From the NCBI GenBank assembly GCA_963575745.1, contig CAUYUJ010017966.1, forward strand, positions 114,567 to 164,566: a stretch of 50,000 nucleotides of DNA, in the 5' to 3' direction. Shown here piece after piece: positions 1 to 12,360 of this stretch. Every line of letters starts with the position of its first letter. The first letter of the stretch is position 1. The notes below the pieces were generated by a model. The model was not told the origin of the DNA and did not search any database. It worked only from the letters and a program-made list of their open reading frames with translations. The translations under genes were made by a program, and so were the position numbers. Source of the DNA: Prorocentrum cordatum. Its lineage: Eukaryota > Sar > Dinophyceae > Prorocentrales > Prorocentraceae.

Positions 1-829
1 TGTGCAGATCTCGTCACCCCATCGACCCTCGGCCCTCCTCCTCCTCCTTCCTCCTCCTTCCTCCTCCACCGCCTCCTCCTCCTCCTCCTCCTCCTCCTCC
101 TCCTCCTCTCATCCCCCACCCTCCCTCCCCCCAACCCTCCTCCCCTCCTCTGGCGATGCGAGCGAGGGGGGAGGGAACGTGAGACGGAAAGGCCTGTCAG
201 AAGGCGGGCCGGCGGGACTCATCAGTGGCCTCGCGCTTCCTTTGGGGGAAGCTCAGAGAATTATCCGAAGGGCCGGCCCCCCGGGGGACTTCTGAGCCTG
301 GTGAGAAGGCCCGCCCCTTCTCATTCACCCCCTTAGCGCGCCGCTATCAGGACTGCAGCCGAAGAAATCTCATTTCCTCCTCATTTTCCTGCTCGTATCC
401 TCCTCTTCCCTCCTCTCTTCCTCCTCCTTTTCCTCTCGTCTCTCCTCCTCCATCTTCCTCCTCCTCTTCCTCCTCCTCTTCCTCCTCGTCTTCCCCCTCT
501 TCCTCTTCCTCTTCTCCTCCTGATCATCAGTCCACGCAGGCCTACAGATACGCGAGAGGGATCCATCCGAAGTGGTTTCCCCCAAACCAGAGCAACCTTC
601 GTTTGAAACTCTTGAAGGCTTCCTTTGAATGGGATGCGAGAGGGAAAGAGAGACATGAAGAAATACAAAACGAAACCAGTGAAGGAATCGAGAGAGAGAG
701 AGAGATAGAACAAACCAAACAACAACAAAACACAAACAACTCCTTCTCCTCCTCCTCCTCCTCCTCCTCCTCCTCCTCCTCCTCCTCCTCCTCCTCCTCC
801 TCCTCCCTTTCTCCATCCTCCTCCAGATC

Positions 830-1500
830 TTCGATGAGTGTAGGTCGTGTTTTTGACAATGTCCGGCGATCGCCCCGAGCCCGCCAGAGCGCGTCGATCA
901 GCGCTCTGCCAGAGCGCCTTCGCTCAGCGCGTCGCTCCAGGGGTGTGCCGCAGGGCGCAAGCGAAACGCTGCTTTGGCGATTTCGTGGACCGTTTTCGTT
1001 CCGAGTTCGTTTCGCAGCGACGGTGGAATGCAACCAGAGCGAAGGAAGAGGACAGAGCACAACGAACACGGAAAACACGGTGCAGCTCGGGGCCCTGAGC
1101 CAGAGGTGTGCCGCCTTCCAGCCTCTCCCGCCTGCCGTCGCCTCCGGCCCCGGGAATTGCTGCCAGTGATGCATGGGGTTGCGACCTCGCTGAGGGGGTC
1201 TCGGGCGCCGAGCACCTGCTGGCTACGGTCACTCTCGGACGGTCAGAGGAGGAGAAGATGCCGATGTCGCTGCTCGGCGTCGGAGAGCCCCCGTCGCCAA
1301 GGCTGGACTCTGCTCGAAGTTCTGGCCGGAGTGGGCCCTGGGAGAGAGGCACGGGGAGCAGCCTCACGAGCGAAAGTCGTATCCGCGGCCTCGCGGGCCG
1401 GGCCCCTGGGCCACGACCCCGCGGAGACGGCGCCTTTTCGTTGCGAATGCCCCTCGTTCGATGCTCGTTTGGGGAACCTTCCTGGGGCCCAGCTAATGGA
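830..1500. other. Complex GC-rich island, possibly coding
   Basis: Between a TCC array and a GATTCGA-type array lies about 670 bp of non-repetitive sequence. On the + strand a frame reading AEGVSGAEHLLATVTLG has coding-like third positions at about 1170-1250. Longer open frames on both strands are rich in Arg, Ser and Pro and give no domain. No splice pattern is convincing. It may hold exon debris. Confidence 0.2.
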
Positions 1501-1980
1501 TCTGTTCGACTCAGGTTCGACTAAAGTTCGACTCAGATTCGACTCAGATTCGACTCAGATTCGACTCAGGTTCGACTCAGGTTCGACGCATCTTCGACGC
1601 ACGAGTGGAGCGAGTGGCTCCAGGAAGGTCCCCAGAATGAGCATCTAACCCTCGCCGAACATATCCGTACGACCACGTATCCGCGGGGTCGCGCCCCGGA
1701 ATCGAGACCGTGAGGGCGAAGATTCTAGGCCTCCTCGATGGGGTCGGAGTAGGTTGGGTCGGAGGAGCGCGCCGCATCGCCGATACATCGCCGATGCGGC
1801 TCGATGTGTAGCCCGATCTGCTTCACGTCGACATCGCCGATGCATCTCTCACGTCGAGGATGCATCGCTGGTGCATCGCCGCTGCATCGCCGAAGCATCG
1901 CCGACACATCGGCGATGCGGCGCGATCCCCCAACCCCATCTACCCCGATCCCATCTAGGAGGCCTCTAAGGATACGGATA

Positions 1981-2102
1981 CAGTGGCGACCCATGGTTTT
2001 GCTATGGAGAGCGTGACGCTCCCACACCAAATATCAGTGGACGTCCTGGGGTCTCAGGGTTGGGTTTCTTGTGGAAGGTTTCTTGTGGATTGGCCTCCAC
2101 TG
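1981..2102. mobile_element. TA-flanked MITE family C, copy 1 (internally deleted)
   Basis: It begins CAGTGGCGACCC and ends GGCCTCCACTG, flanked by TA on both sides. Compared with the other copies about 50 bp near the left end are missing. CAGTG ends with TA duplications are typical of Tc1/mariner-type non-autonomous elements. Confidence 0.8.
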
Positions 2103-2240
2103 TACGTTCGCCTCTCGCGACTGTCTCCTCGGATGGGAGCCCCGCTGATTCGGCCACCCTAATCGGCGGGGGAGGGGGCGCAGGCAGGGGCGAGGCGGCG
2201 CGCGGAGCCGTTTCTGCCTCCGCCCCGGCGTGTTCCCCAC

Positions 2241-2511
2241 AGGTCAGCTGCTGCAGTGGCCTCGTCGCTCTCCAGCTCCAGCACCACAGGAGTCAGGCGA
2301 TCGTAAACATGGATCAAGGGGGCGTGGATTGGCGACGGGTCCCGTTTCCACGGGAAATCGCGGCTGTCCGCCGCCGAGCGAGGCGGCACCGGCTGCATGT
2401 TGGAGAGGGCACCTCGCCCGATCCATGGATGTGTGTGGTTTTCGTACAGAGGCTTCTGACGGGCTCACGCGGTGGCGCAAGCGGTTGCGGAACTGCGCCG
2501 ACTGCTTTTGA
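2241..2511 (+). CDS. Coding-like island, strand uncertain
   Basis: A good acceptor (GTGTTCCCCACAG, then G) at 2240 opens a + frame that ends with TGA at 2509-2511 after LTRWRKRLRNCADCF, so it could be a terminal exon. However, the - strand over 2250-2400 also has a coding-like frame reading LIHVYDRLTPVVLELESDEA. The two cannot both be right, and neither matches a family I know. The element at 1981-2102 lies just upstream. Confidence 0.25.
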
Positions 2512-4677
2512 GCAGTGAACGGTGATAGAAAGCCAGCGAACGAACGAGCGAACGATCCTTGGATGTGGCGACCGCGCGCCAAATCCATGGATCGCTAATC
2601 CATGCTTGTGCGCCCCGGACATACCCCCTCTGTGCGCCGCGGAGGGGGGCCTGGGAAAGGGGCGGCACAGCCAAGACCCTCACAATGAGAGCCACATTTG
2701 GCCCATGGAGTGCTCTGGTTTTCGGGCAAGCTGGCTGCGCGCCCCCGAGGGAGAGCGAGGGCCCTGGGTCGAGGATCGGGGCGCCTCGGCGCTCGGGGCC
2801 CCTCCAGCCGTGGGGGCCCTTCGGAGGCCCTTCCGGAGGCCCCCCGCGCACGACTTCGGACAGTCCCCTCCCGCTCGCGCGCCTCCAGCTCCTCCTCCTC
2901 CTCCCTCTCCTCCTCCTCCGCCTCCTCCTCCTCCTCCGCCTCCTCCTCCTCCTCCGCCTCCTCCTCCTCCGCCTCCTCCTGTTTCCTCCTCCTCCTCCTC
3001 CTCCTCCTCCTCCTGCTCCTCCCCCTCCTCTCCCTCCTCCACCATCTCCTCCTCCGCCCCGTCCTCCTCTTCTTCTCATCCTCCGGCTGTGCGAGAGCGT
3101 GGGCGGCGCACTCGCCAGGGGGCCGGGGGTCGGAGCGACCCGCCGGGCTCTGATTCGGAGCCCAGACGCGGCTCCGTGTATGGATGGTTTCCGTGCCTAG
3201 TCCCCTGGGGCCAAACGCCCTTGGGTCGGCTAGGGACCGTCCCTCTCTTCTCCTCCGCTCTCTGTGCCTTGCTGGATGGTTTCCGCTCCTCCTCGCATCT
3301 TCTTGGGGGCGGTTCACTGTCTGCCCAGCGGGCTTGGGGCCCCTTCTGGGGACCAATGCGGGATGCTACGCATTCATGCCTCATGCCACTGCTCACCTCA
3401 CCTCCTCCTCCTCCTCCTGTTCGTCCTCCCCCTCCTCGTGTTCCTCCTCCTCGTGTTCCTCCTCCTTCTCCTCCTCCTCCTCGTGTTCTTCCTCCTCATG
3501 TTCCTCCTCCTCTTCCTTCTTCTCCTCCTCCTCCTCCTCCTCCTCCTCCTCCTCCCTCCTCCTCCTCCCCTCCTCCTCCTCCTCCTCCTCCTCCTCCTCC
3601 TCCTCCTCGTGTTCCTCCTCCTATTCCTTCTTATCCTCCTCCTTCTCCTCCTCCACCTCCTCCACCCTGTCCTCTTCTTCTCATCCTCCAACTGTCGGGC
3701 GAGGCATTCAGTCGACACTCAGTGGATGCCGTCTACTTTCCTTCTTCGCGTCGGACAAAAGCTGGCTTGCGTGTGCTGTCGCGTCTTCTCCCCATATCCC
3801 CCATCTCCTCATCCTTCTTGGTGAATATGTCTGTAAGTCAGTCGCTTGCGAGCCCGCTCAGCCAGCGTCTTCACAAAATCGTTTATTATTTTGCTTTGCG
3901 TGCCCCCGCCTGGTGAGTGCCACAGCGCGCTGAGGCGAGCGGCGGCCACATCGCACTCTGGACAAATTTACTATTTTGCTGTGCGTGTTCCCGCCTGGTG
4001 AATGGCAACGCGCGCTGAGGCAAGCGGCGGCCGCATCGCACTCCAGACAAAAGTCGGACACGAAGGGCGGGACAGGGAGAGAGGCAGAGTTGGGCAGGCC
4101 TCGGACGAGGATGCGTCGTCCCGGCATGCTCAGGAGCGCTCTCGGCCCCGGCGCCCGTTGCGTCGTCCACAGCGCCGGGCCTCAGAGGCCCTCACTCGTG
4201 TTCATCCGAATGTATCTTCATTCAGCTTTCGTCTTAGACAGGGCTGGGGGGCCCAGAGGAGGGTGCTCGAGGGGGACGAGGGGGACTGGCCGATTCAACG
4301 TGGCAGAGGCCGGCCGCACGGCTCTCTCGATGCGTTGCCTCCTCCTCCTCCTCCTCCTCGGGAACAGAAGGCGAGAGCGAAGGGGAGGGGCACGGGAAGC
4401 AGGAAGGCGAAGGGGGCGGGGATGGGGAAGGGGCACGGGGGGAAGGAAAACGAGGTGGGAGGGGGCTCGGGACGGGAGGGCGTGTTGCAGGGTCGTTCGT
4501 GGATCCTGGGTTGATGTGATTCTTCTCCTCCTCCTCCTCCTCCTCCTCCTCCTCCTCCTCCTCCTCCTCCTCCTCCTCCTCCTCCTCCTCCCTTCTCCTC
4601 CCTCCTGCTCTTCCTCCTTCTCCTCCTCCTGATGACGAGGATTGTGAGCGTATAAAGACAACCGCATGCCTCTCCAG

Positions 4678-4797
4678 GTTTTCGGGCGATGGCTGGTCCC
4701 GTGGAAGCGGGGACGGAGTGGCTCCTCCGCCTCAGCGCCCGACCCTCCCGTCCACTGGCGACGGGCAGATCGTGCGGCAGAAGTGAAGTTCGCTGTC
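4678..4797 (+). CDS. Candidate exon preceding a broken coding island
   Basis: An acceptor (CCTCTCCAG, then G) is followed by an open frame reading VFGRWLVPWKRGRSG, running to GCTGTC. Next comes GTTAAA, the 5' edge of the inverted-repeat element at 4805-4957, whose other edge is followed by CTCAG and then the frame at 4974. Removing 4798-4973 joins the two frames in phase. The acceptor at 4973 is followed by A, not G, unlike every junction in the CNB gene, so the join is only a proposal. Confidence 0.28.
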
Positions 4798-4973
4798 GTT
4801 AAACCGATCCCCATCCCTTTTCCCCTTCGAGGCCCCCCCCAGATTACCCCCCAGCTGGGGATACACCCCTCGAAACCCGAAGGGAAGGGCCTATACCCCC
4901 ATCTAGGGGGGTAATCGGCCAGTGGGGCCCAGGCCACGCCGCTGGGGATGGGGATCGGATAAACGATACTCAG

Positions 4974-5695
4974 AAGTTGGAACCTCTCGCGGACCCCAAC
5001 GAACTGAAAGCGTGTAAGTTGCCTGCTGTGCGCGTGATCTCCTCGGCCTCGCCCGACGTCGCTGGTGCGCAACCCTGTGTCATAGAGGCGATGGGTCCAG
5101 ATGTTCACGCTACGGAGATCACGGATCCAGGACGTTTTGGTCGACTTGACATGCTCACTGCATCAGACCTGTCGGAGAAATTCAGCAGGATGCGCCAGAG
5201 GAAGGACCTGCCCGCGCAGCCAGTCTATCTGGACGCCCGGAGGGATAGAACGGAGCAATATGCCCAAAACGAGATTCGGTTGTTGGCAGGTTGCGAAATG
5301 ATTCGTGCCATATGTTTTTGTGCGTCCACTCGATCGACGCGTGGTCGTCAACATTAGATGTGCCGTGATCTCTTCAAGACTGTTATCGATACACACGAGC
5401 CAGGCAAACATCTGCACTTCAACGGATGCCCGTATATTGTGACATGTATGGTGCTGAATCGCCTTCCCCTAAGGTGGATGCAACCATCCATGAACATTCC
5501 AACGAGCAAAGAAAGACTGTGCCCAAGATGAAGACAGCGCTTACCGGGTATGACCTTTCCCCAAACGGAGTCAGAGACGGGATTCGCACTTATGATTTGT
5601 TGATTGCCCAGTTGCAGAAACTACTGGGTCGCGAACGTGATGATTTCAATCTCGCCTGCCAAATGATGACGTTGAGTCAGCTTGGGCGGTCATAA
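4974..5695 (+). pseudogene. Broken coding-like island of unknown family
   Basis: This 720-bp stretch has lower GC and no repeats. The first frame reads KLEPLADPNELKACKLPAV, later SDLSEKFSRMRQRKDLPAQ and RDRTEQYAQNEIRLLAG, to TAG at 5355. The same frame continues past the stop with MCRDLFKTVIDTHEPGKHL, and a second frame from about 5474 reads VDATIHEHSNEQRK, later RTYDLLIAQLQKLLG, to TAA at 5693-5695. The in-frame stop plus frame change suggest either unrecognised introns or a decayed gene, perhaps transposon-derived, as third-position usage is more AT-rich than in the CNB exons. I do not recognise the family. Confidence 0.38.
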
Positions 5696-5891
5696 GGCCA
5701 GCGAAGCTGCGCCAGGAGCCGTCCCAGGCTCGGCGTCGCTGGGAACGGGAACGGGCCGCGTCCGTGCAGCCTACGCCGCCAAGCATCACCCCTACTGCCC
5801 CCCTCCTGTTTCCTTTTCTGTTCAGTTATAGGTTTGCCTCCCTCTCTCTCTTTTCCCCCCTGTCTGTCCTGACTGTCTGTCGCATCTACTT

Positions 5892-6054
5892 TTAAGTCTG
5901 GCCTGTTCCTCTACAGGGGGAATAGTCAAAGATAGTCAAAACATAGCCTGGGGACGATTGTTTGAGCAATGTTTGAATCTGTTTGAGCATCTTTTGGCTA
6001 TGTTTTGAAATGTTTCCTCCAAAATCCGCCGGTAGGTGGACATGCCCGACCTAC
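5892..6054. mobile_element. MITE family A, copy 1
   Basis: Family A has terminal inverted repeats TTAAGTCGGGCNTGTCCC followed by CTACAGG, and a 150-195 bp AT-richer body. This copy is flanked by perfect 8-bp direct repeats ATCTACTT (5884-5891 and 6055-6062). An 8-bp duplication fits hAT- or P-like transposases; there is no coding sequence, so it is non-autonomous. Confidence 0.9.
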
Positions 6055-6066
6055 ATCTACTTACTC

Positions 6067-6235
6067 GGGGGTGGACAGAACCCCCAACAGTGACACGTCG
6101 ATTAGTGAATTGTCCGTTTTCGGTTTTCGAGAGGGCGCCGTGGTCGTTATTTTCCAGGCTTGCGCCCGCCAGGTTTTGGCCTCAGGTGGCTTTCACTAAA
6201 CCACGTTTTGCTAAAGGGGGGTCTGTCCATCCCCG
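6067..6235. mobile_element. MITE family B, copy 1
   Basis: Family B is about 170 bp and begins GGGGGTGGACAGAACCCCC, ending with GGGGGTCTGTCCATCCCCG. Perfect 8-bp duplications ACTTACTC lie at 6059-6066 and 6236-6243. It sits directly against the family A element ending at 6054, inside that element's own target duplication. Confidence 0.9.
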
Positions 6236-8506
6236 ACTTACTCAGATCTCTGCCACCGGACAACGAACTCCTGAAGCCGTTCTCCAGGAGTCGCCCTGCC
6301 CTGGTTTGAGCAGCCCCCCCCTTCCCAGGGCCGAGCGTCCCTGAGGGGCGGAGGGGTTGCGTTCGACGAGTACTCCTAGCCGACGAGAGCAGGACCATGA
6401 CGAGCCTCTTAGCATCACAAGGAGGAGCAGGAGGAGAAGGAGGAGGAGCAGGAGGAGGAGGAGGAGGAGGAGGAGGAGCAGCAGCAGCAGCAGGAGGAGG
6501 AGGAGGAGGAGCAGCAGCAGGAGGAGGAGTAGGAGGAGGAAGCGGAAGGAGGAGGAGGAGGAGGAGGAGGAGGAGGACGACGAGCAGAAGCAGGAGGAAG
6601 AGGAGGAGGCGGAGGTTGCAGGAGCCAGGAGGGGGCGGGGGCACGAGGAGGAGGGGGAGGAGGAGGAGGAGGAGGAGGACCAGTGTAAACCCGAGAGTCA
6701 TCAACGATGTTGGAAGTAACCCTCCCTCCAAGCTCCCTGTTCATAGGCCCCTACGACGGTTCATTTCCATAGAGGGAACTGCCTCGTTGGAAGACAATCT
6801 TCCGAAGACCCTGACGCATGCCAAAACATTATTCTCTGTATTTCAACGCCACGGATCAACCTGACTGCTGCGCCTTGACGATCCGGAATCGTGACAAAAA
6901 CCATTTTTTGAGATTTCAACACCACGAACCAACAGAACTGTTGCACCCGCGTAATCCTGAATCCTTCCTACACATAATTTCTGGTACGCTGACCAGGGGA
7001 ATCCGTGAAACACTTGCGAAGCTTTACAAAGAATGTGCGCGGCGCTAAGGCGAGAACCACATGTTAAAAAGGAACCGCCCTCAATCCGTGAAGCTCTTTC
7101 AAAAAAAGCGAATGTGCGCGGCGCTAAGGTGAGAGCCACATTTTGAAAAGGAACCGCCCTCAATCCGGGAAACCCTTGCAAAGTGTTAATGCGAATGTGC
7201 GCGGCGCTAAGGTGAGAGCCACATTTTGAAAAGGAACCGCCCTCAATCCGGGAAACCCTTGCAAAGTGTTAATGCGAATGTGCGCGGCGCTAAGGCGAGA
7301 GCCACATTTTGAAAATAACCCGCCCTCCACATGGGAACATGCTGTCACTTTTTAGTCTTCAGAGTCACAAGTGGCGAGGGAGTCTCAAGCGAAACGCCCA
7401 GCCCGACCTAACAACTTGCCTCGGAGTGCGACAGGGATATGTTATATCTATATATATATATGTGAAGAAGGAAAGGAGCAGCAGGAGGAGAAAGAGGAGG
7501 AGGAGGAGGAGGAGTAGGAGAGGGAGGAGGAGGAGGAGTAGGGAGGAGGGCGGAGGAGGAGGAGGAGGAGGAGGAGGAGGAGGAGGAGTTGCAGGAGCCA
7601 GGAGGGGGCCGGGGCACGAAGAGGAGGAGGAGGAGTAGGTTTAGGAGGAGGAGGAAGAGGAGGACAAGGAGGAGGAGCAGCAGCAGCAGGAGGAAAAGGA
7701 GGCGGAGGAGGTTGCAGGAGCCAGGAGAAGGCGGGGGCATGAGGAGGAGGAGGAGGAGGAGGAGGAGGAAGATTAGGAGGAGGAGAAGGAGGAGGAGGAG
7801 GAGGAGGAGAGGAGGTGAAGGGACCAGGAGGGTGCGGGGGCACGACGAGGAGGAGGAGGAGGAGGAGGAGGAGGAGGAGGAGGAGGAGGAGGAAGGAGGA
7901 GGAGGGGAGGAGCAGCAGCATGAGGAGGAGGAGAGGAGGAGGAGCACAGGAGGAGGAGGAGGAGGAGGAGGAGGAGGGAGGAGGAGGAGGAGGAGGAGGG
8001 CAAGAGAGGAGGAAGAGGAGGAGCAGGAAGGAAGAAGAGGAGGAGGAGGATGTTGCAGGAGCCAGGAAGGGGGGCGGGGGCACGAGGACGAGGAGGAGGA
8101 GGAGCAGCAGCAGGAGGAGGAGGAGGTGGAGGAACAGCAGCATGACGTGGAGGCGGAGGAGGAGGAGGAGATTGTAGGAGCCAGAAGGGGGCGGCGGCAC
8201 GAGGAGGAGGATGAGAATGAGGAGGATGAGGAGGAGGAATAAGAAGAACAGACGACGGACAATAAGAACGAATCTAATAAAACCAAGAACAGTAACATTA
8301 ACAGCAATAAACATAATACGACTAGTACAAATGTCGTTGCGACTAGTACCAATACAAGTAATACGTATACCAATGCTAACAATAATAAGACGAACAACAC
8401 TACTTATAATAAGAAAAAGAGGAATATGAATACCAATACTACCAACAATAATAACAATGATGATAAGAGTACGACTACTACTACTAACAAGCAGAAATAG
8501 AAAAAC

Positions 8507-8537
<31 letters not shown>

Positions 8538-9186
8538 ATCAGGAGGAGGAGCAGCAGCAGCAGCAGGAGGAGGAGAAGGAGGAGGAGGAGGAGGAGGTTG
8601 AAGGAGCCAGGAGGGGGCGGGGTCACGAGGAGGAGGAGGAGGAGCAGGAGGAGGAGGAGGAGGAGGAGCATCAGGAGCAGGAGGAGGAGGAGGAGGAGGA
8701 GGAGGAGGAGGAGGAGGAGGAGATTGCAGGAGCCAGCAGGGGGCGGGGGCACGATGAGGCACGAGGAGCTGCCGCCGCCGCCGCCTCCCCCCCAGGCGAG
8801 ACTCCGACGTGCCGGCGTGCGCGCGGCCGGCCCCGGCCCCCTCTCCTCTCTTGGGGGGGGGGGGGCGGCGGCCTTGGTGAGGGGGCCCTCTGCAGGAGCG
8901 GGGCTTGCGCGGGGGCAGAGGGAGGAGGAGGAGGAGGAGGAGGAGGAGGAGGAGGAGGAGGAGGAGGAGGAGGAGGAGGAGGAGGAGGAAAAGAAGGAGG
9001 AGCGTGTATATCCGTAAGGGCATCGCCCCCTGCCGCCGGCCCCTTCTCTCGGAGAATGGGCAATGGAATTGCGAAGTCATGAGGCTTTGGCTTTGCCGTG
9101 AAGCAGTATCGGGACCTATTGTTTTTCGAGCCCATGGGCCCTTCCAAGAAGGCATCTGCCTTCCAGAAGCCCTCAGGGCTTCTAAG

Positions 9187-9338
9187 ATGGCCGTCCCCCT
9201 CGCGCCACCCCCGTGTGCGCGCAGCCAAGTGGGCGGCGCAACAAACAGTCTGCGCCGACGTTGGCGCGTAAGCTGCCCGCGTGAGGTCGCGCGTCAGCGC
9301 CCTCGCTTCCGGTGTGGCGTGCCGCGCTGGCGGCCCGC
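9187..9338 (+). CDS. Candidate first exon of CNB-domain gene
   Basis: An open frame with ATG at 9187 (an in-frame ATG also lies at 9079) runs to a strong GTAAGC donor at 9339. The frame closes with TAA made by the donor itself, which is what an exon end would look like. The exon ends in phase 2, matching the single leading base of the exon at 9937. The encoded peptide is rich in Arg, Pro and Ala and shows no known domain. Nearby there are several GCGTAAG motifs, so the donor choice is not unique. This is the weakest of the eight exons and the start codon is a guess. Confidence 0.28.
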
Positions 9339-9508
9339 GTAAGCCACCGCGTAAGGTCGCGGCGTCCTCTCGCGTAAGATCCGTTTTTCCTGCGTCGCTC
9401 GAGCGGAGGAAAGAGGTCCTGAGGGAAGCGGGTCCCAGTTCCCATGGCTATCCCCAGGGCCAGTTCTTCACCTTGTTCACTCGAAGAACGAAAAACTGCA
9501 TAAACATA

Positions 9509-9682
9509 CAATGGGGGCCCATGCCAAGAAACACCCTGCTTGCCTCCAGGGTGCCCTGGGTTTCTTTGGTCTCGATGGTTCTGGTGTGAAGGGCGTGAGG
9601 TTTCCGCACCAACAAATGGGACGTCCTGGGGTCTCAGGGCTGGGTTTCTTGAGGATGGTTTCTTGTGGTCGGGCCTCCACTG
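9509..9682. mobile_element. TA-flanked MITE family C, copy 2
   Basis: Full 174-bp copy with inverted ends, both flanked by TA. About 60 bp of host sequence (TATCCCCAGGGCCAGTTC and onward) is present on both sides, at 9449-9508 and 9683-9741. It lies in intron 1 of the CNB gene. Confidence 0.85.
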
Positions 9683-9936
9683 TATCCCCAGGGCCAGTTC
9701 TTCATCTTGGTCACTCGAAGAACAAAAAACATAAACATGAGCTCGTGGCGGTCCGCGCGGATGTCTTGGATCTGCGCTGGGGCCCCCTTGCGGCGCCTCA
9801 GGCGCCGCCCCTGGCGCGTCCCGCGCGCCAGGGATACGGGTCCAGCTCAGATCCAAGATACCCGCGCGGACCGTCAAGCGTTGATGCCGTTTTTGTTTCT
9901 CTAGTTTCTGGGTCCCTTTTCTGACGGCGTGTTCAG

Positions 9937-10052
9937 GACCCATTCAGACTTTGAAGTTTGCGCAGCCATCCCACGACCCCACGGCTTGCTGGAGAGCTCC
10001 CAAGAGCTCGCTGGGGAGCTGAAGCCGCCGTGGCGCCCCGTGCACCCTACAG
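9937..10052 (+). CDS. Candidate exon 2 of CNB-domain gene
   Basis: It is preceded by a pyrimidine-rich stretch ending TTCAG and begins with G. It is 116 nt long with one leading and one trailing base, and it ends at GTTCGC. The frame reads THSDFEVCAAIPRPHG and continues with a mixed hydrophilic composition and C/G-biased third codon positions, unlike the repeats around it. No domain is recognised. The polypyrimidine tract upstream is partly supplied by the right end of the inverted-repeat element at 9715-9905, so transposon sequence may help define this acceptor. Confidence 0.42.
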
Positions 10053-10719
10053 GTTCGCCAGCTCTCAGAGACCCCCGATCTATCCCCTGGCATCGCTCGG
10101 ACGTATGCATTTTTTCTCGGCGAGAACCATTGAGGACGATCCTGGACCATCGAGCAAGAAAACCACGCACGAAACCGAGAAATGCACGGGAAATGGACGT
10201 CCGAGCGATGGCGAGATCCTCATCCGATGTTGTCCTCATCTTGCCGTCGTGTTACGCCGTTGCCGCGCGGCTCAAGCTGTAGTTGGCGCGCACGTGCGAG
10301 GCATGTGCACAGGTTCGGGAGGGATGGAAAGGATCAGTAACGCGCGCGTCGTCTTTCGATCTGTTCGTTGTATCCGTTCGCTCATGTACACGAATGAAGT
10401 CGGAGTAGACCGGGTCGGAGGACCGCACCGCATCGGATGCAACGGCGATGCGGCGCGATCCAGAACACGAACTTCTCCATTTGGGCATCGCCAGTGCACC
10501 GCCGATGTGGTGCGGTCCGAGCCCATCTATTATGGGCCCTTTCATCGGGCGAAGAGAGCTATGCACATGCACCGATCCTGGCAAGGCCCATCTTTGACCC
10601 AGGATCGGTGCATATGCCTTCCTGGCCAAGGTAGGAGGGCGTATGCACCGATCCTGGGCTCAGGATGGGCCTGGCCAGAATCGGTGTATGTGCATAGTTT
10701 TTGTTTCCTCTACTTTCAG

Positions 10720-10819
10720 GATATCTTCAACGCAAGCAGCGTGGCATTGATATCCAGCTGCTTGCGGCAGGCCCCGTCTGGTGGCAGTGTTTCGAGCACC
10801 GAAGGCCGTCACAGCACAG
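10720..10819 (+). CDS. Candidate exon 3 of CNB-domain gene
   Basis: A textbook acceptor (a T/C-rich tract ending TTTCAG) precedes G at 10720. The exon is 100 nt, starts with two bases of a codon and ends in phase 2 before a GTGGCA donor. In the chosen frame it reads YLQRKQRGIDIQLLAAG and on to PSQH. A second frame is also open here, so the choice rests on phase agreement with the neighbouring exons at 10052 and 16166. No domain is recognised; the residues would lie N-terminal to the CNB domain. Confidence 0.42.
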
Positions 10820-12100
10820 GTGGCACCTTCCGTCACCTCTTCTTGAGGAGCTCTCGCGGAGCTCATTCAGGGCAGTTTTGGGGCTTATCTGTGGGGCAGT
10901 CTGGGGGGTCCCCCAGCGTGATATCCCCGACCGGTTTTTGTTCAACCCGCGGCCCCCGAGATCCCGACCGCTTCCCCAGGCGGTAGGTCGTCGCCCCAGC
11001 CTTGTGTTCGATGGCCTCTGGGGGGGGGGGGCGCAGATTACAGCACCCGAGGGCCGACACGTCCAGGAACGCGCCAGGACCGAAGAGCCAATCCTACACT
11101 CAGAGCGCACCGTAAGGATGAGCAACTTCCCAAGGTTACCCATCGGTCGTTGAGCGGAGGCGGCAAAGAGGGGGGGTGATGACTAGGGGGGGGGGATATC
11201 ATGGCGGGGGCCATGATTTTTCCCCAGATCTCATGGCGCCTCTTCATATTTCAATACGTCCCTGCCCCCCCCCCTTGGGACGCGCACATGCCGCCGGCCA
11301 TGATTTGAACCCCCCTCTCTTGGACACCCCCCTCTTGGCCGCCCCCGAGTTGAAAGTAGGTATTTCTGGAGTCCCAGGTCCCAATCTACATTAGGCGCCT
11401 TCCTATTTCAACGATCCAGTGGTTTCACCTGTTTCGTCCTCCTTGGGGTGTGGACGGGACCCAATCTACTTTAAGTTCCTTCCTACTCATGTTTCTACCT
11501 ACTTCTTCCCTTCCGACCGATGGTCACCTCGAAGACGAACAACTACATAAACCTGAACTTTTGGCGCTCCGCGCGGATTTCTGGATCCGCGCTGCCCCCC
11601 ACCCACCCCTGACGGCGCCTCCGGCGCCGCCCATGGCGCGCTCCGCGCGCCAGGGATGGGCGTCACGCAGATGCAAGAACTCCGCGCGGAGCGCCCAAAG
11701 CGTACTCCAGATTTCGTAATAAAGGGAGGGGGGTCTCATTTCGGGGGGGGGGTCTCTTCCAGGCTATCTTGGAGGGCCTGGGGGGGTTGGGGACGATGCT
11801 TTGGAGGGTTCTCCCACGGGGGAGGTCTGAAATGGCTTGTCTTGGAGGGTCCAGACCCCCTCTCTTTTATTACGACATCTGGAGTATGTTTATGGCGTTT
11901 TCTCTTCTGCTGATCGTTCCCGATCGGCCCATGCTTTGCCGCTTTTGCTGGCCGCGCCCCGCTGGAAAGGTGCCGAAGTGGTCTTCCAAGGTATCCGTGC
12001 ATCCTCATCGTTCCTCCTCGTCATGCGCGCTGGTCGTATCGTCGAGGAGCTCGGCTGGCATTGTCTCTGTCCTCCGGCAGGTGCTCTCCGTGCCTCGCAG

Positions 12101-12148
12101 GCTGCTCCGCTGGTGCCGCATCAGGCACTCGGGCGCGCCGGAGGATCG
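12101..12148 (+). CDS. Possible small exon between exons 3 and 4
   Basis: Two successive acceptors (CCGGCAG and CCTCGCAG, each followed by G) lead into a frame reading LLRWCRIRHSGAPEDR with coding-like third positions. Starting at 12101 and ending at a GC donor at 12149 would keep phase between the exons at 10819 and 16166. The frame stays open into the MITE at 12191. Without a match to any protein this remains optional. Confidence 0.2.
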
Positions 12149-12190
12149 TCGGCGAATTCCGAACCTTGCCCTCGCACATCATCGGGGAAT

Positions 12191-12360
12191 CGGGGGTGGA
12201 CAGAACCCCCAACAGTGACACGTCGATTAGTGAATTGTCCGTTTTCGATTCTCGAGATGGCGCCGTGGCCGTCATTTTCCAGGCTTGCGCCCGCCAGGTT
12301 TGGGCCTCGGGTCGTTTTCACTGAACCACGTTTTACTGAGGGGGTGTCGGTCCATCCCCG
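12191..12360. mobile_element. MITE family B, copy 2
   Basis: Nearly full-length copy with the family termini and the shared internal run GTCGATTAGTGAATTGTCCG. The flanking octamers have drifted (GGGAAT against GGGAAC). Confidence 0.88.
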